Source: Crambe crambe
Lineage: Eukaryota; Porifera; Demospongiae; Poecilosclerida; Crambeidae
NCBI GenBank assembly: GCA_963924555.1
Contig: OZ004583.1
Location: 4,931,501 to 4,995,500, forward strand
Reading direction: 5' to 3'
Length of the DNA: 64,000 nt
The translations under genes and the position numbers were made by a program. Within the stretch, counting starts at the first letter, position 1. Every line of letters begins with the position of its first letter. The notes beneath the pieces are model-generated. The model was not told the DNA's origin. It ran no database searches and saw only the letters and a list, made by a program, of their open reading frames with translations. Shown here in pieces: positions 1-13,795 of this stretch.

Positions 1-3000
1 GATAGGACTTGATGTGCAAGCAAGACTGGAAGCATTCAGCAGCAATGTCACAGGAACTGTGGTTTCCAACATATTGTGGTGAAGCTTGGAGACATCTCAC
101 CAGTCCAGGTGGAAGCAGGGAGTGAGCAGCTGAATGTCTATATTGGAGGGGTGCTTCAAGAAATGGCCGTTGGTGATTCCCCTCTGATTCTCAACGGTTC
201 TGGCATTGTCTCCACCAACCTAACTGGGGGTATCGGAAACATTGGAGATCCGATGGCACTGGCTATGGCCACTGAACAAATGGTTATAAGGATGGAAGAC
301 ACTAACAGTTTGGTGATAAGTGCTGGGGAGGGAGAGTCTTCCAACTTTCTTCAACTCTCCATCGCTCTTCCAGATAGTTTTAAGAATAAAACCAGCGGTC
401 TATTGGGAGTCTTCAATGACAATCCTGATGATGACTTCAGAGATAGAAATGGAACCATATTGGACTTATTTACTGAGCGTGAAATTTATGAGTTCGGTTT
501 ATTATGTAAGTTTTAATAATTGTGAAGTCTCCTATGGTTGCCATTATAGTTGTAATATGAAGATCTATTGGCTGGTCATTTCAGTATTTTATATTGCTTG
601 GTTTCTAAAAGCATGTGAGCTGTCAAGGGCTAGTTCAAAGTTCAAACTGATATTGTTTCTGCTTGAAATACTCCTAAATACCTTGAATGGTGCCTAGTAT
701 AGCTGCTAATTAATACCTTGAAATCACTAAATATTTTTCCCGTAAATAATAGCTAATCAAACCACCAGCCCTCAGCCTTGGAAGTTCTACTATTAAAATT
801 TAGGACCTTCAACTAGCTAATGACCTTAAATCCCCCTTTTCAATCTGGATTGAGTTCTGTCCACAGCCCTCTCTTGTAAAGTGAATTAGTACTACTTAAG
901 TTCAACCCACATCAGAAGGTGGGTTGAATTTGGATTCATTTACACATCTATCCATTGTGGTAGATTTAATCCAGATTAGAACCCTCATGTAAACGGGGCT
1001 TTAGTCACCATAATAGCAACAACTCTCTGGTAAAATTCCTCAAATTTGTAATTATAGGGTATAATAGCATGAAACCTGTTGGAGATCACAGTGTTAGAAT
1101 ACCACCTCTCTTTAAAGGTCACTTGCCAATTAGTGCTTCCACTACATTTATAATCTGTAGGGCATGTGGCAGAAGAAGAGAGTCAATTCAACTACAGTAT
1201 TGGAAGCACCTCTTACTTGGCCATCAATGAAGATTACATGAACCATCAACCATTTTTTTCTGAGGACCTCAATGTTACCCAAACAGTGAGAGATATGTGT
1301 CAAGGAAATCCAGCCTGCATATATGATTCCGTGGTAACTGGCAGCATGGAGATTGGCCTTTCTACCTTGGTTGTCTCTAGAGCTAATGATGAAGTCATTC
1401 AGACACTCGGTTAGTTCATAAAAACGAACGTTAAAATATGCAAACTAGCATTATGCTCCTACATAATACTATACATAACATAGTGAAGCAGGAGCTTTCA
1501 CATGGGTATCAGAGAGTGCGGTAGCACTCTCTATGTAGTGGTGACTCAGACGGCCGCGCGCGCCGCCTATAGACTAATACAAAAGTGAAATTCTAGTTCC
1601 CCCACTTAGACCTTACAAAAGCTACTGTGAATGATTATCCAGCCTACTAGAGCCTACTACAATGTGCAGACCAAGTTTCAGGACCAGGGAGCTTACCGTT
1701 TCAGAACTACGGCAAGCAGGTAAATCGTTGGATTCTTCTTCTTCTTCTCTATTATTATTCTTCTTCTTAGACAACCATATCTCTCGAACCACTCAAGCTA
1801 CAGCTATGATTTCTGGATAAATCCACTATGAACTACGATCTTTTCTACTCGTTGATCCTCGAAAGAGTCAATGAAAAAGGAGACACTACGGAGCACAGCA
1901 CTCGACTAATTCAATTAGGAAGCCATCTTTCTATAATACGCATGCGCATATATTTGATATCCAATTATTCAAAATTATAATATTGCTCAGCTATCTCTAG
2001 CTAGCTAGCTAGCTCTAGATAATGATGATAGACTACTGTATCGGCTCGGGGATTTATGGTAGACTCTATTTCAGCATCTTCCTTCGACCTCCAAGTATAG
2101 CTCAACAATAACACAACACCTTGACTCGTTGATAATGATTGGGCTGGTGTGCTGAGAACTATTGGAGAACTATTCTTCTTTCATCTGTCCCTGCATACAC
2201 ATAGAAGAATGAACTCTATACATAGCTAAAACCATAAAAGAGAGGAAAAAAGACCAGGAATAAGTAAGGGAAAAAGCATTTCGTGAAATAAAAAAAGATG
2301 TAGGGATGACCACTGCTCAAAAAAGTAAGGAAACAAGAAGGATGGAAATGGGATCAATCTTTGTTCTGTATATCCAGCCAACAATCCCTACATATACGTA
2401 CATTACCTGAAGCTACCCGACGTATATGTAGGGATTGTTGGCTGGATATACAGAACAAAGATTGATCCCATTTCCATCCTTCTTGTTTCCTTACTTTTTT
2501 GAGCAGTGGTCATCCCTACATCTTTTTTCATTTCATAGCTATATAGTGATGGTCAATTTAATCATAAATCATGCAAGATTTTAGATCCAAGTCAGTTAGA
2601 AGAGAGTCTGCTCTATGTAATATTATTGACCACCACCCCACCATCATTCTTATTTCTCCCGACTTTGATTTTAGGAAACTCACCTCCAATTATACAAGGA
2701 AATTTTACGTTATCTGCTGATGCTGGTATTGAAGCTGTAGCAATATTCAGAGTGAGTGATCCTGATGATGAAGATTCTGTGGACACATTCATGTGCTTGG
2801 TGAGTCTATAATCTAGTTGGCAATGAAAATTTCTAATGTCAATTATAAAATTTCAGGTAGAGCTCATCTAGTTGTAATTATGTATAGGTCATAAAAGGAC
2901 ACAAACAAAATAGCTATTATTAATTTAATGTGGCTATCTTTAATAACTGGCTACTGGCTAGATTGAGCCTATAACAACATGAGGACGAACTAGGCAAAGA

Positions 3001-6000
3001 GGCACATCTCTGCTTCATCAGACTAACAGTTACTACACAATAGATTTTAACTGAATCTGAGTCTGATGACGATACAGTACTTTGATGGTGTGATAATAGC
3101 TACATCACAAAATAATTATGCTGAGATTCTCTCTACAATGCACCAAATTGAATTAGGACCTATTAATCGTCCTGTTCCCAGACACTAGAAAGTGTGCTGT
3201 ATGGTCACACTTATGCAAGTATGTGCGCTACTAATATGACACGTACTATATACACACTTGGGGCATTTTGGAGTGTGGACCTAGGTATCTTCAATTTCAA
3301 TTAGTCATGGCAGCTTGCTCACTATGCTCTCTCACTAAATAAGTCACACACTCAACTTCTGAGGTGCAAGTATGGCAGTATGCTACTTGCCCCTACTAAC
3401 TTCCAGCAAGTAATTCTAATTTTTGTTTCACAAACTAGTCAGTGTCACTATTAAATTCTTTAGCTAGCTAATTGACTATACTCCAAGTATAATAATCATA
3501 TGGTTAATATTTTTTACACTCATTAGTTCGAGTGAAATTAATCCTTAATTTCACTCGTAGTTCATACTTTCACTCCTACCTACTGCGCATGTGCAGACTA
3601 ACACATTTCTGAAGATTGTAGGCTAGCTTGATCGATTTCTACAGTGTTTTTTTCAGGGTGAATTGTATGTGCTAGGCTTATCTAAATGGATTGTGGGCCT
3701 AGTAGGCCACCACTAGGCTGAAGTAAGTGTTTTGTGGCAAGCATTACAGGTTCACATAAACAGCTTCGTACAAGCAGCTGCCTGGCTGATTAATTTACCA
3801 TAATTATGATTAATAGCACTTTTTCATGCAATTTGGGTATAATTGCATTCAGAACTGTCTAAAATTGCACTCAGCTTCGCCTCGTGCAATTACTTAGCCA
3901 GTTCCTCATGCAATTATACCCAAATTACACTCAAAAGTATGTAATTACCTATACTAATTATGATTTTTACTGTCAGATCACTGTATTAAGAATAATTGCA
4001 GTGAGCGAGCTGACTCTCAGGTCATGACTCATTGAAATTGTAGATATATATATCTAGGTCTACACTCCAAAATGCCCCAGGCGTACGTACGGTACGTACG
4101 TGTCCCGAATTAGTAGCGTTGAGCGTACATAATGCGCATGCTCCAATTGTAATTGAGTTCTACAGCCTTTTGTAATAGAGGCGCTAGGCTTATCAAAGTC
4201 AATTGTAGGCGCTTAGCTTATATTTACAGCTTTTTATGTATGGAGCTTCATGGTTGGAATCACCACTTACATGACTCTTGTCTCTGACAGCAAAATCAAG
4301 CACTGGAGCCTATCAGCTACTTTTATTGCTCACTTACTCACTGTCAAATGCTGCACATTGCTAATAGCAAATGAAAATCTTCTAAAGAGTTGAAGAATAC
4401 TTGTTTGCTCGCTCGCTGTCAACTGAATGTTGAACATTGCCCTAGTACTGATAATAAATCCAAAAGACCACATGCATTATTTCTTGTATAGGATGACATT
4501 GAAGGGTTTATTTGTACCAGGAATGCAAATATTCTGCAAGTGAGATGGGTACATCCCGTGGCTCCTTTCCCTAACAATTCTCTGAGTCTCTTTGCTAATG
4601 ACAGCAATGGTGTTGCCACCATCAGGAGAGTTTCTGTTGTTCTCTGCCAGTGTAACAGTGGTAATTGCACCACAAATAATATCACCTTGGAACCAGTTGC
4701 CTTTGACGAGAATGGCTACTATCAGTGGCCATGCCAGTGTCCATTCTTCTTCAGTGGAGATTCTTGTGAAGTTGATGAGAGAGGATGTGGACAGTTCAGC
4801 CTGTGTACAGGTTCTGTCTGTATCAATGATAGTAGCCAAGCATCTGGTTATATTTGTGGAGACTGCCTTCCTGGATACAGGAGGAACCAAGAAGGAGAAA
4901 AATGCACTGGTAAGTAAGTTACATTGGAACCACTCTTTAATGGCCACCTCTCAAATTTCTTTGTTATGTCCCAAACATCCACCCCCTGAAATGAAATGCC
5001 ACAATTCTGTTTCCCCTATAGAGAGGTTTCTTAACACAAACTCTTTATTGTGAGTGTTTATAGTAATTGATCCTACTATACAGATATTGATGAGTGTCAA
5101 GCTAACCACGACTGTTCTCAAATCTGTAACAACACTGAAGGAAGTTACACCTGCAGCTGTGGCATGGGCTACACCTTAAGCAATGACTCAGTATCTTGTG
5201 AAGGTGAATTTGACAACAACCATGTACCTTGAGAATAAGCTAATCTTGTGGTGTAAACGCAAAGTGTGTTTAATCAATTGTTCCTGTGTATTACAATACA
5301 ATGTTGCTGATTTTTCTTGTGTGATCTGACACATTACTGCCCATTATTTATTAGATATTGATGAATGTGACCAAAGGACTTCAAACTGCTCACAAATTTG
5401 CACCAACATACTTGGAAGTTATTCGTGTGGCTGTACCCCAGGGTACACTCTTGCTCTAGACGGAGCAACTTGTCACTTAGGTACACAGGCCACTAATCAA
5501 TTCTGGGTGATAGTAATGTTATCTATACTTTATATACTTACTGAATATTGCTGATAGGAGATGTTGACTTGTAAGTAGCACAAGGCAGCTACATACAGAG
5601 AATCCTCTGACAAAGTGCTGTAGAAATTAACAGTTGCCTTGGAAATTATGACAGTGGGCATGCACACTAGAGCACTAGATAACAAGGGTTTGATATTGGT
5701 CATAAGCCAATTAACCATGATTGCATACAAAATCGGTGAATAGCTAGAGACCACAGCTTTGAGCTAAATACATATAATCTTACTACATCAATCAGAGTGA
5801 AATAATTATGGCAAGTTATATTTCATGAGTGAGGTAATCGTATTTTTATGAGCCGAAGGCAAGTGAAAAAAATTAAAATATTCCGTGACAAGTATAATAC
5901 TTTCTGTCTTTCTGTATAAGCATTAATGATCATTCCACAGGAACCTGTCGTACCAATCCATGTAACTCAGGATTGGTATGTGTGGAAATTGAAGATCAGT

Positions 6001-6283
6001 ATGAGTGCTTATGTGATGCTGGACAGGTGTGCAGTGAAAGCAGTAACTGTATTAGTGCTGACCTCAATGCCCTTAGATCTGGGACACGAATCTGTGAAGG
6101 TAATTTTTTTCTTCAATGATACAGTAGGACCTGGTTATAATATCACTGTATAAACAGGTTATCTCTATAACAGCCAGGGGTCCAAGTCCCAAGAGGGCTT
6201 TTTAGTTACACTACCAAAGGTTTAGAGACTGAACTCTGTGTGGGTGGTAGTCTGGTGTTGCCAGCCCAGCTTTTTTTTTTTCT

Positions 6284-6316
<33 letters not shown>

Positions 6317-9300
6317 AGAGAAAAGTGATCTGGTGGCTCTAGCATCAACTACTTGTGTCGCCCACACACGCAGCTATAGCTGCGTGCCAATCAGATTACT
6401 CCATTCAGTCATTATTCAACATGCATGTATATTACTATTTAAATTATTTTTGAGAGAGCGTGCAGGCGTCACAAGTAGTTGATGCTAGAGCTTTTCATCC
6501 CCCTTCCCCCCCCAAAAAAAAAAAGAAAAGAAAAGAAAAGCTGTGCTGGTGATGCCAGACTATGTGGGTGTGTGCATGAGCAGCTGGCTTCAAACTGGCA
6601 TACAGTATTTCGGCTCTCTTTATTTAAGTTGACTATAAATTTTAGTAAGGTTTAGAGCCTAACACTAACTTGTCTATATATGTAAGGCCACAATGACAGT
6701 TGTTCTTTACTTTCTGTATCAGACTGCCCTGAGGATATGTACGGTGTGAGGTGTTTTCAAACTTGCATGAGTTGCAGTGGAAATGGCAACTGTAATAGAA
6801 CACATGGCTGCATATGCGATGACGGCTGGTCTGGACTCCACTGTAATCAAGGTTAATTCCTCATAAGTCACCAGTGAGCTATAGTATTATGCAGTATTTC
6901 TGGTAACCTGCAGAATTAAATCGCTTCACACCAAGTTTTGTCAATCATACAACTACACATTTACAAATCTTATGGAACATAGCCGAAGGCGATGAAATCA
7001 TCAGAATTTCAGCTACTGATAATGACACTGGACCAAATTCTAGTCGCATTCGCTATTCTCTAACTGCTTCTCCGTACACACTCCCCTTTGGTGTATCTAA
7101 TGGTTTGCAGATTTTCATGATTGATGCAATATCTGGCCTCATTACATTTGCCAGTAACCGTCCTTTAAATCCAGAAAATATAATGGCAACTCAATTTTTA
7201 CTGTCAGTTAGAGCCTCAGATGCTGGAGTACCTCCACGCTTTGCCATTCATACACTTTACCTGCTTCCTGTTCCAGCATTAGTCCTACATAATCTCATGG
7301 GAAAGGTGAGTATTCAAGAGGAGTCTGCTTTGGGAACTATAGTAGCACAATTTTCTTGCGAAGCTCCAATAGAGAGCTGAGATTCGCAATAGTGAGTAGC
7401 AATTTAACCAGTATGCTAACAATCAACGCCACCAGTGGTTTACTCACAGCATCATCTGGTTTGGACAGAGAAGATTCGATTCAAGGTAGAACTCATGAAG
7501 TTGCAATACAGGTATGCGATGATGGAAACGTTCCGAGATGTTCGGTCAATACCACCCTGTTCAGACTCCTCGATATTAATGACAACAGTCCCAGGTTGTC
7601 CTCAGGATTTACCTATCATGTGAATGAAAGACTGCCAGTACGCACTCATGTCTTCTCCTTCATTGGTGTGGATTATGATCTTGGAGCTAATGGTACCATC
7701 AGATACCTCCTACATTCAGCCAATACTCCCTACATTCAGCCAATACTCCATTCCTCTGCAATGAGACCACTGGTCAGATCAGCCTGCTTCGAGAGCTAGA
7801 TTATGAAATGCAAATATCCTATAGGCTCACGCTAACAATGAGAGACACAGGCACTCCAACCTTATCAACAGTTTATAGAAACATAACAGTTGATATCATT
7901 AACTTACCTGATAATGCACCATTCTTCAACCAGACTCTGTATCATCATGCCACTAACCCAACTGCCTATGCTGGCAAGGTCCTGTTTCGGGTACAAGCTG
8001 CTGATGCAGACATTGGTTCCAGTAACGATTCATTGCAATATGTCATTTCTAGCATTCAAATAACTGGGGATAATGGAGTCAATCCAAGGATTGTCATGAG
8101 GGAAGACACTGGGGAAATCGTAAGTGAAGTTGCACAGGTGTTAAATCCAGGGGCAGAAATTACCGTCATCATACGCGCCTATGACCAGAGTGCATTTGAT
8201 CTCAGTAGTACGACAACTCTTATTATTACTGTGGTCCACAATTCCCTGGCCTTCACAGTTGAGGAATATTCCTTGACTGTCAGTGAGGATGTGCCACTGG
8301 GATCCTCAGTAGCAACACTTGATTTAGATCCCTTATCTGTCTCCTCGGAGGTTATGTTCACTTTCAGTGTGATTGACCCAGTTCTTTTTCCAAGCCTCAT
8401 TCCATTCACTCTGATTAGCAACAGAACATCCACAATCATTGCACTCCGCAGCCACGGGGTAGGTTTAAACAGAGAGCATATTGACCACTATGTGATAGAG
8501 GTGACTGCCTCTCAGCAGAATGAAACTGCACAGACTACAGTGACAATAGATGTGGCAGACGCTAACGACAACAGTCCCAGGCTCCTTGATACTGACGGAA
8601 CTGTCATATTCATCACTGAAAACACACAAATAAATACTGTTGTTACTCGAATAAATGCAACTGATTTGGATACAGGAGAGAATGCAAGACTGAATTTCGA
8701 AATCTTAGGCCATGATCTCAACCTTCCTTTCAATGTTAATAATACAACTGGCATCATACGAACACGAAATGTTCTAACTGGGGAAGACATACTCCCATCG
8801 TACGATGTAACTGTGTATGTTCGTGATTTTGGCCAACCAAGATTGGAAACATACATCACATACACCTTCAACATCACAAGATTTGAAAATCAATCTGAGA
8901 CAGTTACATCTCTAATATCTCCAACTGTCTCTCCAACAGCAAACCCGACAGCGCCTCAGACGACAAAGCCTTCGATGACCTTTACAGAACTACCAACCAC
9001 AGGCTTAACTTCTTTCATTTTTGTCATTATTGGAGTGTGCGTGTTTTTTCTACTCGTAGTACTCATAGTTGTTATTACTATCGCAGTATTTGTGTGGTGG
9101 AAGAACAGAAGAAACCGCCAAAAAAAGGAAATAAAGTATAAAAGTGACAGCATAAACAATAATACTAAGTCATAACACTACTTTTTTTGTAGGATGAGAA
9201 GATACGACCAAGCTGATCTTTCTCCCAGTCTCAACAGAGATTTATCACGTGATTATGACTCCATCATCAACCTCTCTTTGTTTGATCCTAAGTCAGATGG

Positions 9301-10089
9301 AAATTCTGTAAGTGGCTCCATAATAACTTGTTCTATCAGTAGCTATTCTGATAATGAACCACATGCATGTTTGGTAGGAAAATAGTGACACACAGGATAT
9401 TGTGGATTTCGATGACTATATGCCTGAAGTTTGTGAGCCCAAAGGAATAGTGAAGGAACGCCTGGAGTATTTTTCAGGTTAGCTATAATAATTATGTATC
9501 TAGATTATATATAGACCACTGCAACCAGGTAAAGTGCACAGCTAGCTAAGATAATAATTTTTTTTATGAAGCTCACTGATCAGCTATATAAATGCACTGG
9601 ATATAAATGCACTGGCTCATAATAATACTAAAGCAGAGGGCATGCTACTAGTTATTTCATACCCATTCCCATTTTCATAGCTAACATTGGGGTCAAATTT
9701 CTTTTTCTGCTACAGAAAATTTGTTTGGACAAATTAAACAATGTTGTGTATTTCAAGAGTGAATTTGTCTCTCAGCTTATATAAGTTATTTCTAGTCAAT
9801 CAATTATAGGAATAGCATTATAGGTGGAAGTTGCATAGCTATACAAACTTGGCTCAATTGTGGTTCTAGCTATGCTTCCATTTGATTACTTAAAGTGTAA
9901 TGATGGTTCGATTGAGCATAGGAATAAAGATATTACATTGAAGTACAATGTCATGCAGGGCAGTGATAGTGCAACAAATAGCTAGTCTATTTCCCCCTGA
10001 TCAGTGAGCTTTCCAAAAAAATGTTTTAACCTCCTTTGTTTTCAGGATTGAAAACAGAAGAAAACCAAAAGGCTGTCACTAACTTGTAA
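1..10089 (+). CDS. Transmembrane adhesion protein: mucin-4-like VWD region, EGF domains, cadherin repeats (5' end outside window)
   Basis: Exons read from GT-AG borders and phase continuity: <1-505, 1161-1409, 2675-2799, 4492-4909, 5084-5203, 5355-5480, 5941-6099, 6723-6851, 6914-9135, 9193-9307, 9378-9477, 10046-10089. In order: the end of a VWD domain (motif GLLGVFNDNPDDDF), a mucin-4/SUSD2-like stretch, a cysteine-rich segment, two calcium-binding EGF domains opening DIDEC, two more EGF-like modules, then cadherin repeats with DINDNSP and DANDNSP calcium motifs. A membrane helix lies at about 9010-9105, followed by a basic stop-transfer stretch and a short acidic tail. It is a type I surface protein, probably for adhesion. 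The frame breaks at about 60-75, 7365 and 7730; the last break is a 20-bp tandem duplication. So it is either a damaged allele or pseudogene, or an assembly with indels. VWD next to EGF is known from mucin-4-type proteins; joining this to cadherin repeats is unusual. AATAAA follows the stop directly. Confidence 0.8.
1511..2540. repeat. 1-kb interspersed repeat, copy 1, ending in a foldback (intron)
   Basis: The left end is a 22-bp perfect hairpin (1511-1532, arms AGAGAGTGC/GCACTCTCT). The right end is a long palindrome (about 2262-2540) whose two arms are near-identical inverted copies around position 2400. The same unit, inverted, occurs at 47674-48735, so this is a dispersed element. It has no open reading frame of note and sits inside an intron of the adhesion gene. 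The superfamily is not recognisable. Confidence 0.75.
3225..4118. mobile_element. Inverted-repeat element (MITE-like) in intron
   Basis: The ends are inverted repeats of roughly 65 bp. Left begins GCGCTACTAAT and contains GGGGCATTTTGGAGTGT; the right end is its imperfect reverse complement, ending ATTAGTAGCG. The right arm also holds a GTACGTAC-rich palindrome at about 4083-4100. The interior is AT-rich and has no coding capacity. It lies in the intron between 2799 and 4492. No clear target duplication was found, so the limits are approximate. Confidence 0.55.
6248..6562. mobile_element. TAGTCTGG-type MITE, copy 1
   Basis: Terminal inverted repeats start TAGTCTGGTGTTGCCAGCCC on the left and end GATGCCAGACTA on the right, and the homology continues inward for over 70 bp. 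It is flanked by TGTGGGTGG (6239-6247) and TGTGGGTGT (6563-6571), a 9-bp target duplication with one mismatch. Duplications of 8-9 bp are typical of MULE/Mutator elements. A run of about 23 G lies near 6294. Same family as 14989-15471. It lies in an intron of the adhesion gene. Confidence 0.75.
7710..7749 (+). repeat. 20-bp tandem duplication breaking the cadherin frame
   Basis: Two adjacent identical 20-bp units (7710-7729 and 7730-7749). With one copy, the cadherin reading frame runs straight from the upstream repeat into the downstream one; with two, it shifts and stops at about 7799. Confidence 0.85.
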
Positions 10090-11235
10090 ATAAAATCTGT
10101 TAGCTTGCTGTTAAACTGTTTTTAGTTTCATGTGTGACTTAACTAGGAACCATCTGTTGATTTTTTTTTTTTTTTTTTTTTGCATAACTTATTCTTATTG
10201 AGTTCATTTCAACGTGTCTGTTTTGTGTTTATTATGAATAACACGAACTATAGTGATAAATCCAGCAAAGAAATTGTAGTAGCTCATTGTATTATGTAAT
10301 GATGCATGTGTTCCAGTGGCCAGCTGCAAGTTAAAGCGGGGCTATTCCGTAGTTTCTAATATTTCTGAAACTACTATATTATCAGATTCAACAAGAAATG
10401 AATAAATAATTTTTTTAAAAATAGCCTTCATGTGAATTTTTAAAAGCTCGCTAGCTATAATACTATGCAGCTAGCTATACAAAAACTGAACTCTTAGCTA
10501 TACTTCCACTAGCTACTTATCACTCCACCATTTAAACTTGCATTGTTACTGGGATCAGACTCTCCACCCCCTGCTCCCCCAGGAATACAAGCATGAGGCA
10601 GGGCAGGGCTGGCTGTAACCAAAATGAGGAAGGAGGAATATCACAATCAATGCCATAGTCTCTTTGATGGAGAGGAAATCTTAGATAAAAATAATTGTCA
10701 TAAAAATTTTGTCTAAGAGCTGACTACTTTTTCTTCCTGATCGGTGTTTATTTACACCTGGAAGGTCCTAACAAAGCAGTCAGGAATAATAATGCATCCA
10801 TTCTCTCTTCGCTGTCCGATAAACAAGGGGTGTGACCTCCTGGCCCCTCCCTATGTTGAAAGTGGGTAAGATTCAACAATAAGGTCCACATTTGCATGAA
10901 AAGGGATATTAAATTGAATTGCTTTGGTTTGTACAGTATCTGTTCAACCACAGGAAAGACTTGCATCGCTTCTGGATTTCGTTGGAAGCTTCTTCTGACT
11001 CCTCCCCTCCTCCAGATGACTGTTCTCCACTGCATCACGATATTAGGTTGGCCTCCTCTGTCCATCAAGTAGTGACATGATCCACACCATTCTGTCAATC
11101 AGCGTTGACATGATCTGCACCAGTGGTGACATGCTAAAGTGTCCTTTATGAGAGGTTGTCCCACTGTACACCGAGGCACCAATAGGCATAAGTACAACAC
11201 ACAAACAATAAAAATGTACACTGCACAGGCCAGTA
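10090..11235. other. Intergenic stretch without recognisable gene
   Basis: AT-rich sequence with a poly-T run near 10160 (about 22 T) after the probable polyadenylation signal of the adhesion gene. A 116-codon minus-strand open frame at 10748-11098 shows no family resemblance and no splice context, so I do not call it. Confidence 0.5.
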
Positions 11236-11392
11236 CACAGAGTGGAACCTCTGAATAAAGGACACCTGGTATAATGGAGGATTCACAATGTCCCAAACAT
11301 ATACAGTTAATCCTCCTAATAAATGATACACCTTCATATAAAGGGTAAAATTACTGACTCCAAAATGTTAGTTATTCAGAAGTTCCATTGTA
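11236..11392. mobile_element. mariner-like MITE remnant (GTGGAACCTC ends)
   Basis: The ends read AGTGGAACCTCTGAATAAAG on the left and, inverted, CAATGGAACTTCTGAATAAC on the right. The interior repeats phrases such as AAAGGACAC found in a second copy at 58042-58217, which has clear TA flanks. No coding capacity. Confidence 0.5.
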
Positions 11393-11470
11393 TATATCAC
11401 ACAGAACATTACAGAAAAACTCTAGAAAAGCCACAAGTACAGGGTTATCTTTGTACATAATATCATTTTA

Positions 11471-11984
11471 TCACTTCTCAACCAAATGTGCTTCATCAAC
11501 AGCAAGACAGACAAGATTGTTCTGGTAGGTGAGGGTATGAAACATATCTCTCCAATGAGTATGAGACAGCACGGATTCAGGGCTAAGATAAACTAACTGC
11601 ACATCACCATTGAGAATGTCATCACAATTAACCTCTGCACCCCCCACATAATTATGCCACTTTCAATCCCTTAGTCCTAAACTTCGATACCTGGTCATCC
11701 ATTAATGCAGTAAGTGGAGACACAACAACAGTAATACTATGATGACTTGATAAAGCTCTTAGTTTATCAAAAGCTAGGGGGGTTGAAGCAAAACAGACAT
11801 TTTTCCCACTCCCTGTAGGTAAGGAGACGAATACATTTCTGCCACTAACGAAATTCATGACGTCTAGCTGTGGTTGTCTTGGCTTATCGTACCCTAGTTC
11901 CTTGATGCTCTCAAAGATCGCTCTTTCCATAAATTCCTTCGGAAAGGTCAGTCCCAAGCGAGGAATACTTATTACCTCCGCCAT
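11471..11984 (-). pseudogene. RecQ-like DNA helicase, N-terminal half (remnant)
   Basis: A start codon at 11984 opens 110 codons carrying the front of a RecQ/SF2 helicase: a Q-motif-like PRQPQLDVM, Walker A LPTGSGKN (the final S/T is N), and motif Ia with LTALMDDQV. After a short break the frame resumes with LVYLSPES and the DEAH box in CLAVDEAHLVEK. It then stops at a TGA where family members have W. The C-terminal helicase half is absent. A functional copy would unwind DNA 3'-5' using ATP; this one is broken. Two other RecQ-like pieces occur in this window (15198-15330 and 37621-38761), both within or beside transposons, so I infer a mobile-element rather than a host origin. Confidence 0.75.
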
Positions 11985-13795
11985 TACATCAGCGTCACAT
12001 GACTAGGCTATATTCACCTGACCATCACGGGAATTTTCACCTGCAGTGCTTCTGATTGGTGTAACAGAAATCGGAAACTGCTGAGTCAGCAGGCCCCAAG
12101 AATTGCACCATAGATATTAGACACGGAACAGGATTGGAAACTTAATACTACCATGCGCGTGCTATCCGTGTTTGCCGGGAAATTTTGGCGCGAGATATGA
12201 ATGCATAGTTACCACATAGTTAAGGATGAGTTCTGCAAAAGATATCAGAGCGAATATTAGTTTAGTAGCTTAATATTAGCTGGACTAGAGTGTTTCCATG
12301 TTGTGCTTTTATAAAAATTTAATATGAGACTAGATCTAGCTAGATAGTATAAATCTATGAGAGATTCAGTATCTCAAGTTTTGAAAGATGAAGAGTTTAG
12401 TCTTCCTCTCCAGCCATCTATAGATGCCCGTTCTTGTGCAGAGAGCTTTATGAAGTGGATAATAAAACATGATAATGCAAATAAATAATAGAAATGTAAT
12501 AATAATAACTATTTAACCCATAGTTTAACACTGCAACCAAAAAAAAAACTAACAGCTATGAATCAATACAACATTATATCATCCGATCGACAAACTATTA
12601 TACTACTAAAAGATACCAAACGCTTGACTTCTAAATTTATATGAGTCCTGTTCTAGTCCCACAAATTGGTAGGCCTATAAAATCTTTAGCAACATATCCT
12701 ACACCAAAAACAGTTATTACACTCTTTATTTCAGTCTATTCCAGTAAGAAACTTTACCTTCCAAACTTCTATAGGATAAAATTGCAAGAAAAACATTTGT
12801 ACTCGTAGCTCTAGTCCCACAGTCTGTACTTCTCTTCCTCAGAAAATGTATTGCGACAATAGGGCTAAATTTTCTATGGTTACAACGCGGATAGCATGCG
12901 CGAAATGTATTAGGTTAATGGGAGCATAGATACTATAAACTACGTGTACGGGATTGGAAACCCGCCCCCGCATCCGTATATGGCAATGTAATTCATCCTT
13001 GTCCGAGGTTTCCTAGATAAGTTAGTTTCCTGTTTTGGCGAATTTCGCGTGTTCTACGCATCCCAAGTTCATCTCCAAAGGAGGAATAGTTCCTGCGGTG
13101 GATTAGCAAGGTAACTATGCAAAGCTTTTACACGAAAGAGTTGCAGAAATAGTTCATAAACTCTAGTTACCGTGAAAATGGCTACTTTTTTGCATGTTAG
13201 TAACATTAACTTGCCTAGAACTCACAGTGAACAGTAATGACAATGAAAATTAGTTGGAGAATAGTTTCTTACATGTACTTAACCATATTTTAAGTCATGT
13301 AATACTATTACATTCAGCAGAGTGAACAATTTGGATGAAAAAAACCAGTTCAACTGTAGTAACACTTCCTACATTACTATTAGCTAAAATGCCTACCACT
13401 CTACTGAAAGTGGTAGAGCAATGCTTACCATATGTACCTGTAACAAGCTTTTGATCCTAGAGAAAACAGTTAATTTGTTACACTTTTTTGAAAATGACTA
13501 TTATTAAAATTGAATTATAGCTATGAGTCAAAGAAATGTATGTATTCCAATGCTAAAAGACAGCAACAGTCTCACAGTGCTAGTGATGATTGGGTCGAAT
13601 CTGCAGAGATGTAAAAGAGGCAGAATTAGGGGAGATAATCATTCAGAACATCTTGTTAATGTGCATGGGAGAGTATCTATTCCTGTTATATTAAAATGGC
13701 ACCGTGTACTATATTCTATGGCACATAGGGTATAATAAAAGCTGTGGATTAAACCTCTCCTATCGATGGCACACCACACATCCATTCCTCCGATT

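Noticed and set aside
10748-11098. 116-codon minus-strand open frame
   Set aside because: No family resemblance, no promoter or splice context, composition like the surrounding noncoding sequence.
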